This document shows positions 1 through 13,458 of a stretch of 64,000 nt of DNA, piece by piece (position 1 is the stretch's first letter; each line of letters starts with the position of its first letter). Origin of the DNA: Linnemannia elongata (taxonomy: Eukaryota > Mortierellomycota > Mortierellomycetes > Mortierellales > Mortierellaceae). Both the position numbers and the translations under genes were made by a program. The notes beneath the pieces are model-generated. The model did no database searches. It worked only from the letters and a program-made list of their open reading frames with translations, and was not told the DNA's origin. Location: assembly GCA_036320915.1 (NCBI GenBank), contig JAXBDG010000003.1, positions 1,798,001 through 1,862,000 on the forward strand. The letters run 5' to 3'.

Positions 1-101
1 TCATTTTTGCAGTCGTTTTTGTACGAAGATAACAAATACAACCCTCCCTCTCTCCAACCTATTTTTTCATGCATGTCGTGCTCGGCAGACGACAGGGTGT
101 C

Positions 102-137
102 GCTAATGCTAATGCTAATACTAATGCTAATGCTAAT
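102..137. repeat. GCTAAT hexanucleotide tandem repeat (6 units)
   Basis: Six tandem copies of GCTAAT, the fourth reading ACTAAT. It lies in non-coding sequence. Confidence 0.9.
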
Positions 138-3060
138 TCATCGATATCCACCTGAAACAAAAAAAAAATGAATGCAATGCCCATTTCTCCTCCGCTCTCT
201 CTCTCTTACTTGACACATGACTGTCTCGTCCAAACTAGGGACATACCAATACGTCAAAGATGCCCATACACCCACGTCTTTTATCGAGGGGTAGGAGTGA
301 GGTGAAGGTGAGAGGAGCTACCTATCGCTCGTGTTTTCTGGCGTGCAGAAGAAGGGAAAGGGAAATTCGGTATGGCAGGACGCAGGGGTTGTTTTTCTTT
401 CTTGCCGAGGAAACTGATGCGATGACTTACCGTGGAATTTTTGCGCTTGTGGTAATATGTCGTAGAAAGAATAACGGTGGCGACTTGTCCCAACCGAATA
501 ACAGGGAAGAAAAATAGAAGGCGAATAAAAAATTAAAAAAAATAGAGAAAAAAATGGTACGAGTAGAGCTCGAGTATGTTCAGAAACAGAAGAAGGAAAA
601 GTAAAACAAGGTGTGACCCCGTAGATATACGAAACAAAGAAGGAGGGAAAAAAAATTGGCGTCTTTTGGAACTGCTCTTGTTGAAGTAGTGAGTCAAGAA
701 GAAGAATAAGGTATGCCGCTGATGGTGTTGTTGTTGTTGGATGCAGAATGCTGGCTTCTGTTTTTGTTGAGAGCTGTAACGTCGTCAGGAGCTGACAAAG
801 GGATGTGTAATTGAGAGCGATTTTCTTTTCTGTTACTCTGGCAAGAAAAAAAAGGCGCGTTTGGACAAAGATGGGATCAATGACGATGAGGTGCTTATGC
901 TGGCTGCTCTTATGTGTGGTGTAGGGCGGTGTCTTGCAGAATGTGGTGTAGCAGGATAATGATGGTGGTGTGCGCAGGTGGTTAGAAAAAAAGAGGCGAG
1001 GAGAAAAAGGAGATTCGCTCTTTTGCTGTTATTGTTTGTACTTTGGAAAAAGCTGTTGCTCTTTTTGTTTTGGTGCACTGCTTATTGCTCGTTGTTTTTC
1101 GATCAGGTTGGGATCGAAAAATAACAATAACAATGGTTTTAATGGCTTGAGCCTTTTGTCTTCTCTAGCTAGTAAATGAACGCTGGGCTGAAAAGAGGAT
1201 AGTGCTTTCGAGAATTGAAGAATAAAGAAAAAGAAAGTGAAAAAAAGAGAATAAAGAGTGAAGAGGGGGCTAAAAAAGGTAATAGTAATAACGTCGCCGC
1301 TTCAGAACGCGTGTGGTTGCAACATCGTTGGCAGCAATCACCCTTAGCTCCCTGTCGAAACAGGTACCCGGGTCTTTTTTATTATTCATTTTACTGTTCA
1401 TATTTCGTAATCATTCCATCGAATCAAGGGTATGGTAAACGACCAAGCACTGTTTTGGTTGAAAGGCGGGTTCGTGTTTATGCGGGCTGACTTGCTTTGA
1501 GGTCAGTCGCCGACTCGAAAAGGTGGTTTCATTCACTTACTCATGCCTTCCAGTTCATTCATTCGCTTAATGGTGGTGGATGGGCTTTTCCTGTTTTATT
1601 TTTTTTATTTTTTTTTCAAACGAACCGTGTTCGTTTTTTTTTACGCCCATTCATTTTCCACTCGCCAACTTCTTGTTGTCAAATTCTCTCTCACTCTCAC
1701 TTCCTCGCTCTGCTGAGTATCCTTTCCGCGTGGCGTAATCCGTTTTTTTTTTTATTTGTGCATGTGTCGATTTTATGTCGTGCTGACTATTGTTGTCTGG
1801 TTAGATGTGTGCATTGGGGTCTCGGGCCACGATTGTTCCTTTGAGCACATGTGCTGACCCAGGAGTCAAACTATAAGGAAGAAAGGGAGAAAGATAGGGA
1901 TGGCGGGGTGGGGAAAGGCAAAGGGTTTATAACCACCTCATCTGTCTGATTGCTTTTGATTGAGGAGGTGGTCAGGGTTCATTCTTTGGAAGCATTGGTG
2001 CATCGTCGTTCACAACAGCCTGATTTCTTTTTGTATTATATCCTTTGACTTCTGTCCACTTGGTTGAACCCCTTTACTTCTTTTCTTACGCGGGGTATTG
2101 TTATTTTGTGCGGTTCAGGAAAAGACCATGTTAGAAGGTATGAGGCTAGACTTTCTGAAATCTCCATCCATGGCTATTATGACCTATGTACCCATTCAAT
2201 GGCGTGTTCGTCTTGAGTGCGACTTTTGGTGTTGCCGCTACGTTCATAAATCTACCTTGTACTAAAAACGTACTTCTATGCATTGTGTATGCATATATAG
2301 TTTTTCTTGCTTGTTTGTTTTGCTCTTCCGATGGTCAATGCTTGTACCAAGGATAAAATTGCTGAAATCGTACGAACTAAAAGAGCGCCATTTTTTTTTT
2401 CTCTCAAGTTGTACAGTTACGCCCATCCCTGATGAATCCTTTCACACACATACACATAATCGCGCAATGTAAAACACAGCAATAGGAACAAAAAAAGTGG
2501 GTCGATATTCTACTTCGGGGTTTTTTGTGCCCGATGAACCTACAACTGCAAGGTATATTCTTTGCCCATGTTACGTCTCATCCATCCACCCACCCGTCCC
2601 CATGCACACTGAAGCGAAGACAACGGACAACAGAAAAAAAAGGGACCTGAAGCATCCGATGTGGACCCATGAGCTCCATTTTTATTATTCCATACTTTTC
2701 TGCTTGCCCCAATTGTCCATATCAATTTTTGCTCTCCTCCTTTCCTCTCCATTTCTTGAGTTCTCTTCCCATAATTTTTTCTCTCTCGATATGTTTTAGA
2801 TGGAAGGAAAAACAACTCTTTTCCTCGCTTTGCCTTTCAATGCCTCAATAACATATCTCATGACGAAACAAGCTCCTCAAAACAAAACCAGCGACAGCCA
2901 TAGCAACAGCAAATCAATAGCATCGGGCATCACAGCAAAGTAAACTGCTTACACAATATCGGTGGCGAACAGCCCTTGCATTTAGGCTATTCTATCCAAG
3001 ACGGTTGGGAATGGTAACCGTAAGTAGGGACCTTGTTTCATATAAAGGAAATTCAACCTT

Positions 3061-3089
3061 CTCTCTCACTCTCTCTCTCTCTCTCTCTG
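3061..3089. repeat. CT dinucleotide microsatellite
   Basis: A nearly pure CT tract of about 29 bases, about 380 bases beyond the stop codon of the RNA-binding protein gene. Confidence 0.9.
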
Positions 3090-3467
3090 TCCTTAATAAT
3101 TCTGCTGTGTTTCGATAAATGAAATCTTATCCTCAAACGAACGGGGTATTGCTGTCTATTGGGAACTGAATTGCAACGGATAATACTACTGCTATTATTT
3201 GGGGCACCTTGGTTTAATGAGAAATTGCATAAACCTATCTGCAAAGGGAAGGAGCGAACATCTCTGATTGGTCTGAGAATATCGTGGTGTGGAGAACAAA
3301 CGAAAATGAAGGGAGGGGCATCTCTGTGTGAGGATGTATGTGCTATTAAGCAATATAGAGCAGCAGAGAGAGAAAGCAAAAAGAACACCCAAATTGATCC
3401 GGTTCCCTGTCCATTTAGCCTTTCCCCTCACTATTCCGTTGTGACACGTCGTTAATGGGTGGATATT

Positions 3468-5183
3468 CTAATGTTTCGCAGGCGAAACTTGAAGAGGAAG
3501 CTTCCAGTCCTTGCCCAGGACGCGACCGTGGTACTCCTCAATGAATCTCTCGGCTACTTTCACGTCCTTCATCCTACAATACAAACAGAGGAAAATAGAA
3601 CATAGACATTTTAGACTATGGTCTTCAACCTAAACCACGACAAAGCACGGCAAGACAGAAAGAAGCAAAGAAAGCATACTTTAGGAATGCGACGCCTCTG
3701 CCCTGTCCAGTTTTAGGATCCTTGAGGATATTACATGAGCTGATAACATAAGGTCTGAAAAGATCCCGAAGCTACGAAAATCACACCCAAAAATAAAAAT
3801 AAAAATAAAAAGAGAAGCAAGAGTTATTAGGCTAGAGAATCAAACAGAGCATAATCTCAGTGGCAGAGCATGTTGAAAAAAAAGTAAATTATCGCCTGAG
3901 TGTACCTTGGTCTCCTTGATGTGATTTGGGATATTTTGCAAGAACAAAGTGTCCGACTTCACTTTACAACGGAGCTTGTTGGTGGCCGACTGAATGGCAA
4001 CTTCAGCATGGTATCCAAGCTCTTTCAGACCTTTGATGGCTCTGTCTACACTCTCATTGCTGATGTACATCACAAATCCAAGACCCGTGCAGACTCCATG
4101 GTGAGTTGTAATGGTTCTGCAAGACATAACAGGACCAAACCTACAAGACCACAATACGAAACAACAGAAGAAACCACAGTTAGTCTTGTTATCAACGTTC
4201 ACACCTGCTCCCAATCACATCGAATGAAGCTAACGACGATACTCACTTGACACAGATCTGATAGAGTTTGAACTCATCCATGGTTGGCTCAAGATCCTTC
4301 AGGTACAAGTTGAGTTGGTACTCCTTCTCGTCCAAGGACTTGCTGGTGTTGCCTCGTCGCTTCAAATCCTGGCTGGGGGGGTTGAAGTAGACCTCACCAC
4401 TCTTCTCAGCAGGTGGGGTCCGCACGACCACAGGCTTAGGAGGGACCTTGACCATGTCAGAGTAAGACATAAACTTTGCTGGGGCGGTGGCAGGAACAGA
4501 GGCGGCTTCGACAGACTGCAGTGGATCGCCAGAGGGAGAAGGAGTGCTTGGACTGTCCGACTCCTGGAACGAGTCATCAGAGGAATGGTCTTGTGTCCAG
4601 GCATTATCAGATGGCAGCGACGTGGTTGAAGACGAAGCTGACGAGTTCAGAGAGTGCTTCTGGGGCGCCTCAAGTTGAGAGACGCTCTCAGGCTTGATGG
4701 AGAGTCCATTCATGTCGAGTCCCAAGCCTGAATCGTCGCGGACGTAGTCGTTCAAAAGAGGATGGTAAATCGAGTCTGAGTTGTTAGGCGCTTTCCATGA
4801 GTATCCCATATCGTCGGAGTGACTGTGCAGGTGTGTGAGAGGCGTGGCGGAGGGCGTGGTACCAAAGAACCCGTGTGGATTGGGCGACGTCAGGGCCTGG
4901 TTGGGAGAATCAAAGGCAATCGTGTCTGCAAGTTGTAGATAAGTTTGGTGTTGCTCGAGATAGTGATTGTAGAGGTGATCGTCAATGTTGGGCTCATTGG
5001 GGTACATTTCGCCCAAATCTCCGCGGTGCACGTTATAGCTCAATTTGCTCAAAGCGCCCAGGGCCACCTCGGAGTCCCGATGAGACTCAAACGTGACTTT
5101 TCCTTGGCCACAGCAATCCTCGTTGATATAGCGAATCTCGACCGATGTCAGAATCAACGGTCCATAGCTAAGGGAGAGAATAC

Positions 5184-5225
<42 letters not shown>

Positions 5226-6151
5226 TCAAAGAAGATAAACGTTAGGGTCGTCAATAGTAACCACACGAAGTTATCTATCGAGCAAGGTTATTCACTTACG
5301 ACGCGCATGTCTCAAAGAGCTCCCGATATGACAATCCATCTGGCAAATCGTTGAAGTACAGCACCGATTCACGTCTAGGTCGGTCCTCGAGCATAAAGTC
5401 GTCAATCACAGTGCTGGAGAGTTGAGCGCCACTCGAATGGATGGATTGACGCGCTCCGTCGGTGTTCGTAGACATTTGAGGCGCGGCAGTAGTGTTCATA
5501 TCCCACATATCCTATCAAAACGAAATAACGAACAAAAGGATCGGTTGTAAATACCATGATCGAACATATGTCATATTGTAGACTCTAGCATCACTTGTCT
5601 TGGCGCCATAATCTACACGCTGAAGCAATCCAAAGATGTAGTCATACCATGTAACGATCGACGTCAACAATAGTCCCATAGTTCTTGTTTTCCAGCAAGG
5701 ACGGGCGTCGGTCGTATCCATTAACGCTGAAGCTGTCGGTGAGCATTGGCTGATGTGTCCCGATGAATCCTGTACCGAATTCAAAGCCCATGAAAGGTGT
5801 GTTGAAAGCATGGCCAAACTGAGAGTTGTTGCTGGAGGGAGTATCGACTTTGTCTGCATTTCCAGAATCCCAGGGAGGAGTCACCATTCGAGGCGTATTG
5901 ATCTCATTAGGAGGATGTGCCTCGTTCGACTCTAGTTGCTGGTCACGGCGGTCCGAGGTATGAGGAGGCGAAGTTGGAAGTGGTGAAGGTGGCGAAGGCG
6001 AGTTGAGCTGAACCTTTTTCTGGGTCCTCTTTTTCCCCTGTGGTTTAGTGGGGAGACTCGGGAAAGCATCACTATCGTCCAACTGGAAACCAGGAACGAT
6101 GTCAGCACGAGGTAATCACACTCTTAAATTACGGCAAAGAGTCCGTAAAAA

Positions 6152-6196
<45 letters not shown>

Positions 6197-7073
6197 AACC
6201 ACGATGGTCTGTCCATACTTTGGGTACAGCTTTCTTGACTGCGGCTGGAGGCTCCTCTGAAGCAACGGGGATATTCTTGATAGAGACTGATTCATGCGCC
6301 ACGGCAATATAGAGTCCCTGATGGGTCAGTGCTCGTCGTGCCTCGCTACAGCTAGTTTGATTGTCGAATAGAACGAACCCGCCTCGACAGAACCCAGACT
6401 CGTTGTCGACGATTGTTTTACAAGCCAAGATATGACCATACCTATTCGGACATTTTTCACACAGAAATAGAGATCAGGACAGGAGGCATGTTACATTGTC
6501 TGTGTGTGTTACCACAAAAGGACGCTGCAGAAGCAATAGCTGAGAAACAGCGGCACCTGATGATTTATCAGCCGTACTCTTTTTTATGCCATCGCCAGCA
6601 ATAATAGCGATGATTTCTCGGCAACAATGATAATAACAAGGAAAAACATACGGTTTGAATAGCTCATAGAGACTTCTAGTTGTTGTTGTAGGGGCGAGAC
6701 CTTTGACGTAGAGGTTGAATCGATAGTCTGGCTGCTTTGTGAGCGGCTTCATAAAGAACGGACCGCCTTGAGGTGAGCCCGCCCCGTGCTCCTCGCCAAC
6801 GTTAGACCCGTGAGGGTGGTGGAGGCTGTTATGGTGACTCTGTGACTGGTCGTATTGTTGTTGCCGGTCTTGTGTCTGGGTCGGGCGCAGTTGGTCTCCG
6901 TGCTGGGTTGGTGCCGTGGACGGGACCTGGGTTTGGTGCGTGGTTTTATGACCGTGCCCCGAGGACTGCTGTTTGTGAGTGGGCATGGGCGCTGGCTGTT
7001 GTTTAGTCTTGGTGGTGGAAGGTTGATGTCGTGTCAGGTTGTGAATCGGTTTTTGTGCATGTAGCATGTGCAT
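3468..7073 (-). CDS. RNA-binding protein with four RRM domains (RBMS/Mrn1-like)
   Basis: Predicted RNA-binding protein of 881 residues in eight exons: 7073-6652, 6441-6219, 6082-5648, 5511-5300, 5167-4247, 4140-3906, 3771-3680 and 3573-3468. All junctions are GT-AG and the exons sum to 2,646 bases. RRM1 is near residues 119-195 (RNP2 FNLYVKGL, RNP1-like CRGGFVLF), RRM2 near 409-480, RRM3 near 716-790 (LNLYLKDL, GLGFVMY) and RRM4 near 800-876 (TLFLQNI, GRGVAFLKM). The close RRM3-RRM4 pair resembles the tandem RRMs of the RBMS family, which bind A/U-rich single strands. The linkers are Ser/Pro/Gln-rich and look disordered. The start at MHML is a choice: the frame stays open upstream to 7619, but that part is proline-rich and leader-like. 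Intron 2 holds a 40-base homopolymer and intron 4 a TC repeat. A good donor on this strand near 7695 suggests a 5' UTR intron. An RNA-regulatory role is inferred. Confidence 0.85.
5186..5221. repeat. AG/TC dinucleotide tract inside an intron
   Basis: About 18 AG units on the plus strand. On the coding strand of the RRM protein gene this is a (TC)n tract starting about 19 bases upstream of the acceptor of intron 4 (5299-5168), so it probably serves as the polypyrimidine tract. Confidence 0.9.
6153..6192. repeat. 40-base A/T homopolymer inside an intron
   Basis: Uninterrupted A run on the plus strand, so poly-T in the sense of the RRM protein gene, within intron 2 (6218-6083). The run ends about 70 bases before the acceptor. 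Confidence 0.9.
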
Positions 7074-8113
7074 GGAACTTGTCTTTTGTTGGTTGGTTAT
7101 GAGTTGGCGAGTGGAAGAACAAGAGAGAAGGAAAGAAAGAGGTGGAAAAAGGGCGAAGGGTCTGTTGCAAGAAGAGGGTTGGCTGGCTGGAAAACTAAAA
7201 GGCGAAGGGCAAGAGAAGGTTGGATGGGATGGGATGATGGACTGCTTTTTTAAGCAACGCCAAATGGTGCGTGCGGGTGAGGAGATAGAAAGAGAAGGGG
7301 GAGGAAGAACGAGGAAGAAGGTGTGTTTCGTGTGCCAATTGCGATCAAGGAAGGGACAACAAAAACAACCAACCCCTTGCTTTTTCTCTTTTGTACTGTA
7401 CTTTATTTCTGTAGATGGTGGCCAAGGAGGGAAGAAAGAAACCAATTGATAAAAAAAGGGGGAGAAGAGGGAAGGGAGAGGGAGAGTAGGAGGAGGAAAA
7501 GAAGAACATGGCGGTTGGGTGCTCATTTTTTGAACGCCTCCTGCCCTCGTGACCATTGCAGCGAAAAAAGGCGGATCTTCAGTCTTCCTTGGCGACTCAA
7601 TTGAACAAAAACGATCCATCTAGCAGCCTCACTTCCACAAATGTAACGACTCCGGAGAGTATTATCTCCCGCGGAATTTTTGTTGGCGAATACTTACAAA
7701 CGTAGGGGATTGCAGTCGACAGGCAAAGCTGGAGGAGGTCCTCTGGTTCATGCAAGCCCTTGAGTTTCCGTGACTATCATCATCCTCGCTTATGTATCAT
7801 CTTCACAAGTAATACCGGCGCTTAATGGCACGCGATAAGATATCGAACTGCCCCTGAGCGTGAGGAGAGCCCTATCCAACTACCGCGCGCGCCATTTTTG
7901 CTCCGGTGACGTCGATTTATTTAAATTCTCCCCCTTCATAACACACAGCAGTTTACTGCAAGTCTCTCCCCTCCTCCACTGCAACTGCTTTCCCTCCAAC
8001 CCTCTCGTTCTTTTCTCTTGTCAGGACCAGGAACTCAACATCGGTCAGGAACGCGGGATCATCCACTCGCCACTCATTGTCAACCTCCCACTCCACATCC
8101 TGTTCTAAGAGAC
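7074..8113. promoter_or_regulatory. Divergent promoter region between the RRM protein and Aquarius genes
   Basis: About 1 kb separates two divergently transcribed start codons. On the Aquarius side there is a CRE-like GGTGACGTCGA near 7902-7912, then an AT-rich TTTATTTAAA near 7915-7925 and a pyrimidine-rich leader up to the ATG at 8114. On the other side the minus strand is rich in C/T, as in leaders elsewhere in the window. Promoter function is inferred from position and composition only. Confidence 0.45.
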
Positions 8114-11100
8114 ATGCCGCCTAAACAGTCTGAAAAAAGGGCTCAGCCTTCAGATAAGGATGCCACAGAGGATCAGGCCCAGGCTCAAACTCAAGGTAGC
8201 AATGCGCCTCAGACTGGGTCGCATCGACCAACTGTCAAGGACATGCAGACTGATTCGGTCGCCACCCTGGCAGAGGCATGGTCCAACAGCGAGTCTGCCG
8301 CTACCGAATACGATGCCCAGTTGATTGAGCGCGTCTACAACGATGAGCTGGTCAAGAATGACTACAGCGTTGCAAAGTTGGCTCTTCTAGAAGTCAGTCA
8401 ATACCTAGAAAAGGTAAAGCAGTGTCGACAGCTGGACCATCTGTGTATGTTACTGACAGTGGATCAGAACACAACCTAACTAGCTAAACGCTCTGATCTA
8501 TTCATTCTTGAACATAGTATCTCTGGCCACATTACGATCCCAGCAACACTTCCACGATACACGTCCTTTCGATCGTTCTTATGATCAATGAAAAGTTCAG
8601 GAGCAGAGTTGGTGCCTGGAGTAAGTTGCTGAAAATTCTCATTGAGCTTCATAACGCCTCAACATTTGGGAAAAGAATGAACGATCTAATACAGCATACG
8701 TTTGTTTGTCATAATAGGCGCCTTTGAAGAGTCCCCGGAGCACTTTCCAGCTCTCTTCGAGCAAGTTTTGCGACGTTGTTTACAGGAGTCGGACTTGAAG
8801 CTGAAGCGCTATCTCGTCGTTTTCATGATCAACTGCTTTCAGAGTCTCGAGAACCCCCTTATCAGATCGGAATGCATGAGGTACGAACAACGGACAATAG
8901 CTATGTCATTCATTCTTACGATCTGTTCGTTTTTCATGTACTTAACCACATCATCCTTTTCATATGATCTTAGACTTGTGTCTCTTTCAACGTGGCACTC
9001 ACTGGTTTCGGCAGCAAAGAGAGAAGTAGAGTTCAAGGAATACCCCCAATTGCTGAAATTTTGGAAGCATCTTGAAAAGAAGTTTGATGCCAACGGTAAG
9101 GATCGATCGGTCGTTTGCTGACAGCTATTGACAGAAATTCGTGCAAGAACTGGGTCTAACTCGCGTATCCTTTTGTATCCTTTGACGCATAGACGAGAAG
9201 CAGCAGGAGAAGGCAGTGTTTGAGCGGACATGGCTGAGCGAGATGATGAAGGGATTTGTTCAGATTCTTGAAAGCATTGAGCAGGATGAAGAAGGTAATT
9301 ATTCCTGCAGGATCGATGGGAAATTCTGCTGGTGTCGATATTTGTCTGATATATGCTGTATCTCGTACCATTTGATAGAAAAAATTGCATACTGCGAACG
9401 GTTCATGGAGTTTTTGATCGACCTTGAGGCTCAGCTGCCAACGAGAAGATATTTCAATACCTTGGTTGAGGATCACCAAATTGTCGCCATCTGTAAGCTG
9501 TCAAAGTTCGCCAGTAACAAGGAGTCCGGTGTTCTTTTCTCGCAGCTCTTGGACATCCTCGCCTTTTATACCGGATTCGAGATCAACGGTCACACTGGGC
9601 TAGCGCTCACAAAGGAAGAGATGACAGAGATTCACGCTGCAAGGTTATCAAAGCTGCAGGTAAAAACTCGGATCTCAAACTATCGCAGATGACGTTGCTC
9701 TTGTAAGAGCTTATTTGAGACTAATATCACGCCTATTTTATCACGGTGAACTTAGCGTATTGCTTTTGCGGAATTCAGAGAGGAATTGATGGATCTTGCT
9801 ATGAGCAATCTTCGCGCCATTGAGTCTAGGGAAGCCCTCTTGAAGCACTTTGAGAACTTGAACCAGGAACAGCTTATCCAGCTCTGCCAACTCCTCAACA
9901 TCAGGACAACAAATATCACCGATTCAAAAACAGAACATTCTCGAATCATGCTCTTGGAGGTGCTGCTGCTCCAGTTCGAAAAGCGCCACAGCCAGATCGA
10001 ACGTATTAACGCATTGCCCCTGTACCCAGATGAAAACGCATTGTTCGAGGATGCGGCTGTGAGGGAAGAGATGTATAATGCCGATCGGCCACTCGCTCTG
10101 CCAAAACTGAACCTGCAGTTTTTGACTCTTCACGACTACCTTCTCCGCAACTTTAACCTCTTCCGCCTCGAAAGCAATTATGAGATTCGTCAAGACATTG
10201 AGGACGCAGTGCGGCGACTCGGACCCAGAGCTGGAGCTATTGACGGCGCTACCGTTTTTTCAGGATGGTCTAGAATGGCTGCCCCCATTAGCTATTTTAA
10301 GTAAGTCAGCCCAGCGAGATTTGGTGACACATATGAACTAATGAACAAGTTGAATTATGTATTGACTTTTACTCACCCTCCTCTTAATTAGGATGGTTGA
10401 GGTAGCAAAGCCAAACTTGGGCGAGGACAAGCCATCGCTGATCACTGCCGATATCACTTTTAACGTCAGGAAATATACCGAAGCGATTCAGGCAGAGTGG
10501 GAGGCCATCCGCGAGCACGATATTTTGTTCTTGTTGACAGTAGAGGCACAAGAGGAGTCATACGAGCACTGGGACGGCAAGGTCTCGTTTAGGAAACACT
10601 ACGGCTTGAAGCACGTTCGTGGGTGCCAGGTTGTTAGCGTCATCGGTCCCAATGGCAAGCCATTCGACTACAAGAAGAGCGATCCCAAGTTGATCCAAGA
10701 TCACCGTACAGGCAACACTCGCACCTTCAGGATTGCCTTGGACTCGAACCAGTACAAGATGGATCAGGAAGCTGCCAGGAAGTCTGGAGGAAGCGATGTT
10801 TACCAGACCTTCAACATTGTTCTCCGCCGTCAACCCCAGGAGAACAACTTCAAGCCTGTTCTCGAGACCATCCGTGACCTGATGCAGAGCGATTTGATGG
10901 TCCCCGAGTGGCTGCACGACGTGTTCTTGGGCTATGGCAACCCCAACAGTGCGCACTACTCCCAACTGAAGCGCCAGGTCAAGGAGATCGATTTCCGCGA
11001 CACTTTCTTGGATCTAGGACATCTCAAGGCATCCTTCCCCGGCATGAAGATCAAGGCTAAGGACGGTGACGAGAGTTCGTTGACTGCGCCTTTTGTTGTC

Positions 11101-13357
11101 AAGTTCCCTGAGGCACCCGAGGCAGCAGCCTCTGGATCCAAGAAGAAGAAAGGCAGCGAGAAGGCAAAGAAGGAGAAGGCAAGCCAGAAGCAGGAACAGG
11201 CCCAGGATGAGCTCATTGTCAGTACCTACAAGACCCCCAACATGGGTCCGTATCCCGAGGATGTCCCCAACACAAACAAGGTCCGCTTCACACCCACTCA
11301 AGTCGAGGCGATCAAGGCAGGAACAAACCCAGGATTGACTTTGGTGGTCGGACCTCCTGGAACAGGAAAGACTGATGTCGCCGTCCAGATCATTGCCAAC
11401 CTCTATAACAACTTCCCCAACCAGCACACTCTCCTCGTTACACATTCAAACCAAGCCCTGAACCAGCTCTTTGAGAAGATCATTGCTCTTGATGTTGACG
11501 AGCGCCACTTGCTTCGTCTTGGTCATGGAGAGGAGGAACTGAACACGGAACTCAGCTTCAGCAAGTATGGTCGCGTGACATCATTCTTGGAGAAGCGCGT
11601 CAGCTTGCTCGCGGAGGTGGATCGTCTGGCGCAGTCTTTGGAGATTGGAGGAGAGCATGGATCTACCTGTGAGACCGCTGGTTACTTTTACTCCTACCAC
11701 GTTGTCCCCAAGTGGAAAGAGTTTGAGCGCAAAGTGGCAGCCAACGGAGAGTCGCTGGAATTGATTACGACATCTTTCCCCTTCAGCGGGTTCTTCATCA
11801 ATGCTCCAGTGCCACTGTTTTCGAACTGCGCGACTGCCGAGGCTGCTCTGGATGCCGCACAGGGATGTTTCCGTCATCTGAGCAAGCTATTTGAGCAACT
11901 GGAGGAGGTGTCTGCTTTTGAGTTGCTCCGCACAAGCTATGACCGTGCCAACTACCTGCTGACCAAGGAGGCCAAGATCATTGCCATGACTTGTACACAC
12001 GCTGCCCTCAAGCGCCGTGAGCTTGTCAACCTGGGCTTCAAGTACGACAACATTGTGATGGAGGAGGCTGCTCAGATTCTGGAGGTCGAGACTTTCATCC
12101 CCATGCTGCTTCAGGACCCCGAGGATGGCGTCAACCGTCTCAAGCGTGTCATTCTGATCGGCGACCACAACCAGTTGCCTCCCGTTGTCAAAAACACTGC
12201 TTTCCAGCAGTACGGCAACATGGAGCAGAGCATGTTCACGAGATTTGTCCGTTTGGGCGTTCCAGCCATCGAGCTGGATGCTCAGGGTCGTGCTCGCTCG
12301 GATATGGCAGACCTTTACAAGTGGCGATACAAGAGTCTCGGAGACTTACCCAACGTTACCGAGCGCCAAGAGTACAAGTTTGCCAACCCAGGATTCCTTC
12401 ACGATTTCCAGTTCATCAACGTCAACAATTACAAGGGACAGGGCGAAACAGCACCTCGACCCCATTTCATCCAGAACTTGGGCGAGGCCGAGTATGTGGT
12501 AGCTGTTTACCAATACATGCGCCTCTTGGGCTACCCTGCCGAGAAGATCACCATCTTGACGACCTACAACGGTCAGAAGGACTTGATCCGCGATGTACTC
12601 AACCAGCGCTGCAGCTGGAACCCTATCTTTGGCCGCCCTGCTGCTGTCACCACGGTCGATAAATACCAGGGTCAACAAAACGACTGTAAGTCTTCTTTTG
12701 ACTTTGCCTGCATTACCTGTATCTTACATTCTTCACGCTCAATTATTTGACCCTATTCATATCTATTTTTCATTTTTAGATGTGTTACTATCGTTGGTAA
12801 GGACAAAGGCTGTGGGTCACGTCCGTGATGTGCGTCGTCTGGTTGTGGCGTTGTCTCGTGCTCGTCTTGGATTGTATATCTTTGGTCGCCAGAAGCTTTT
12901 TGAGAACTGTCACGAGTTAGAGCCTGCTTTCAAGCGACTGCTCAAGCGCCCCACCAAGTTGTGGCTCAAGACTGGCGAGATGTATCCCAACACTGTCCGC
13001 CTAATTGGTGCCGAGGCCAAGGCTGACGGAGAGGGGGAGTCTGAGAACGGCAAGAAAGCGGTCAAGAAGAGCACCAAGAAGGACAAGAAGGGCGCCAAGA
13101 AGGGCAAGGCAGGAAATGAGGAAGAGACCGCTGAGGAAGAAAAATCGGCATCCACAAGCAAGGATTATGAGATTCAGGATATCGATCAGATGGGCGAATA
13201 TGTTTTTGGGATGATGAAGGAGCAGCAACAGTATGCTATCCAGCAGCAGCAGGCTTATCTGCAGAGCTTTTCTGCGCCTATGGAGACAGACTCTGCGCCA
13301 GCTGCTGGATCTGATGTCGAGCAGGCGGAGGGTGCGATGGAGGTGGATCATGAGTAA
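8114..13357 (+). CDS. AQR: Intron-binding helicase Aquarius (Cwf11 family)
   Basis: Spliceosome-associated SF1 RNA helicase, 1,495 residues (human AQR is about 1,485). Nine exons: 8114-8413, 8518-8620, 8718-8880, 8974-9095, 9193-9294, 9379-9659, 9756-10300, 10392-12685 and 12780-13357, summing to 4,488 bases. The N-terminal half is the helical armadillo-like region typical of the family. The helicase core has Walker A GPPGTGKT near residue 859, [10 protein letters not shown] just after it, a Walker B region MEEAAQILE near residue 1,095, GDHNQLPPV, and QGQQND followed by [12 protein letters not shown] at the C-terminal RecA lobe. The C-terminal tail is Lys/Glu-rich with [13 protein letters not shown] stretches and then glutamines, probably disordered and nuclear-directing. 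In the family this protein binds intron RNA upstream of the branch site in the active spliceosome, as part of the intron-binding complex. The gene ends 101 bases from the convergent tRNA methyltransferase gene. Confidence 0.96.
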
Positions 13358-13458
13358 ACACAGTTACAATTGAAATCATAAATAATACCATGCTTGTTTT
13401 TTTGTTATACTTTCTAATCGTGCTTGTATGGTCTATGGGATTGTGAAGAATAAATGTT

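Larger units (their letters stand above)
1..3467. other. Intergenic region, no gene recognised
   Basis: No open frame here shows a recognisable domain, and the base composition is low-complexity: A/T runs, and a purine-rich stretch around 1,210-1,290 that reads as a pyrimidine-rich leader on the minus strand. A six-unit GCTAAT hexamer repeat lies at 102-137 and a CT dinucleotide tract at 3,061-3,089. It may contain untranslated leader of a gene lying to the left, but I cannot show this. Confidence 0.6.

Noticed and set aside
6474..7619. Longer N-terminus for the RRM protein starting at 7619
   Set aside because: The extra 180 residues are proline/serine/phenylalanine-rich pyrimidine-tract translation typical of leaders here; a start at 7073 gives a cleaner protein. 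It cannot be excluded.
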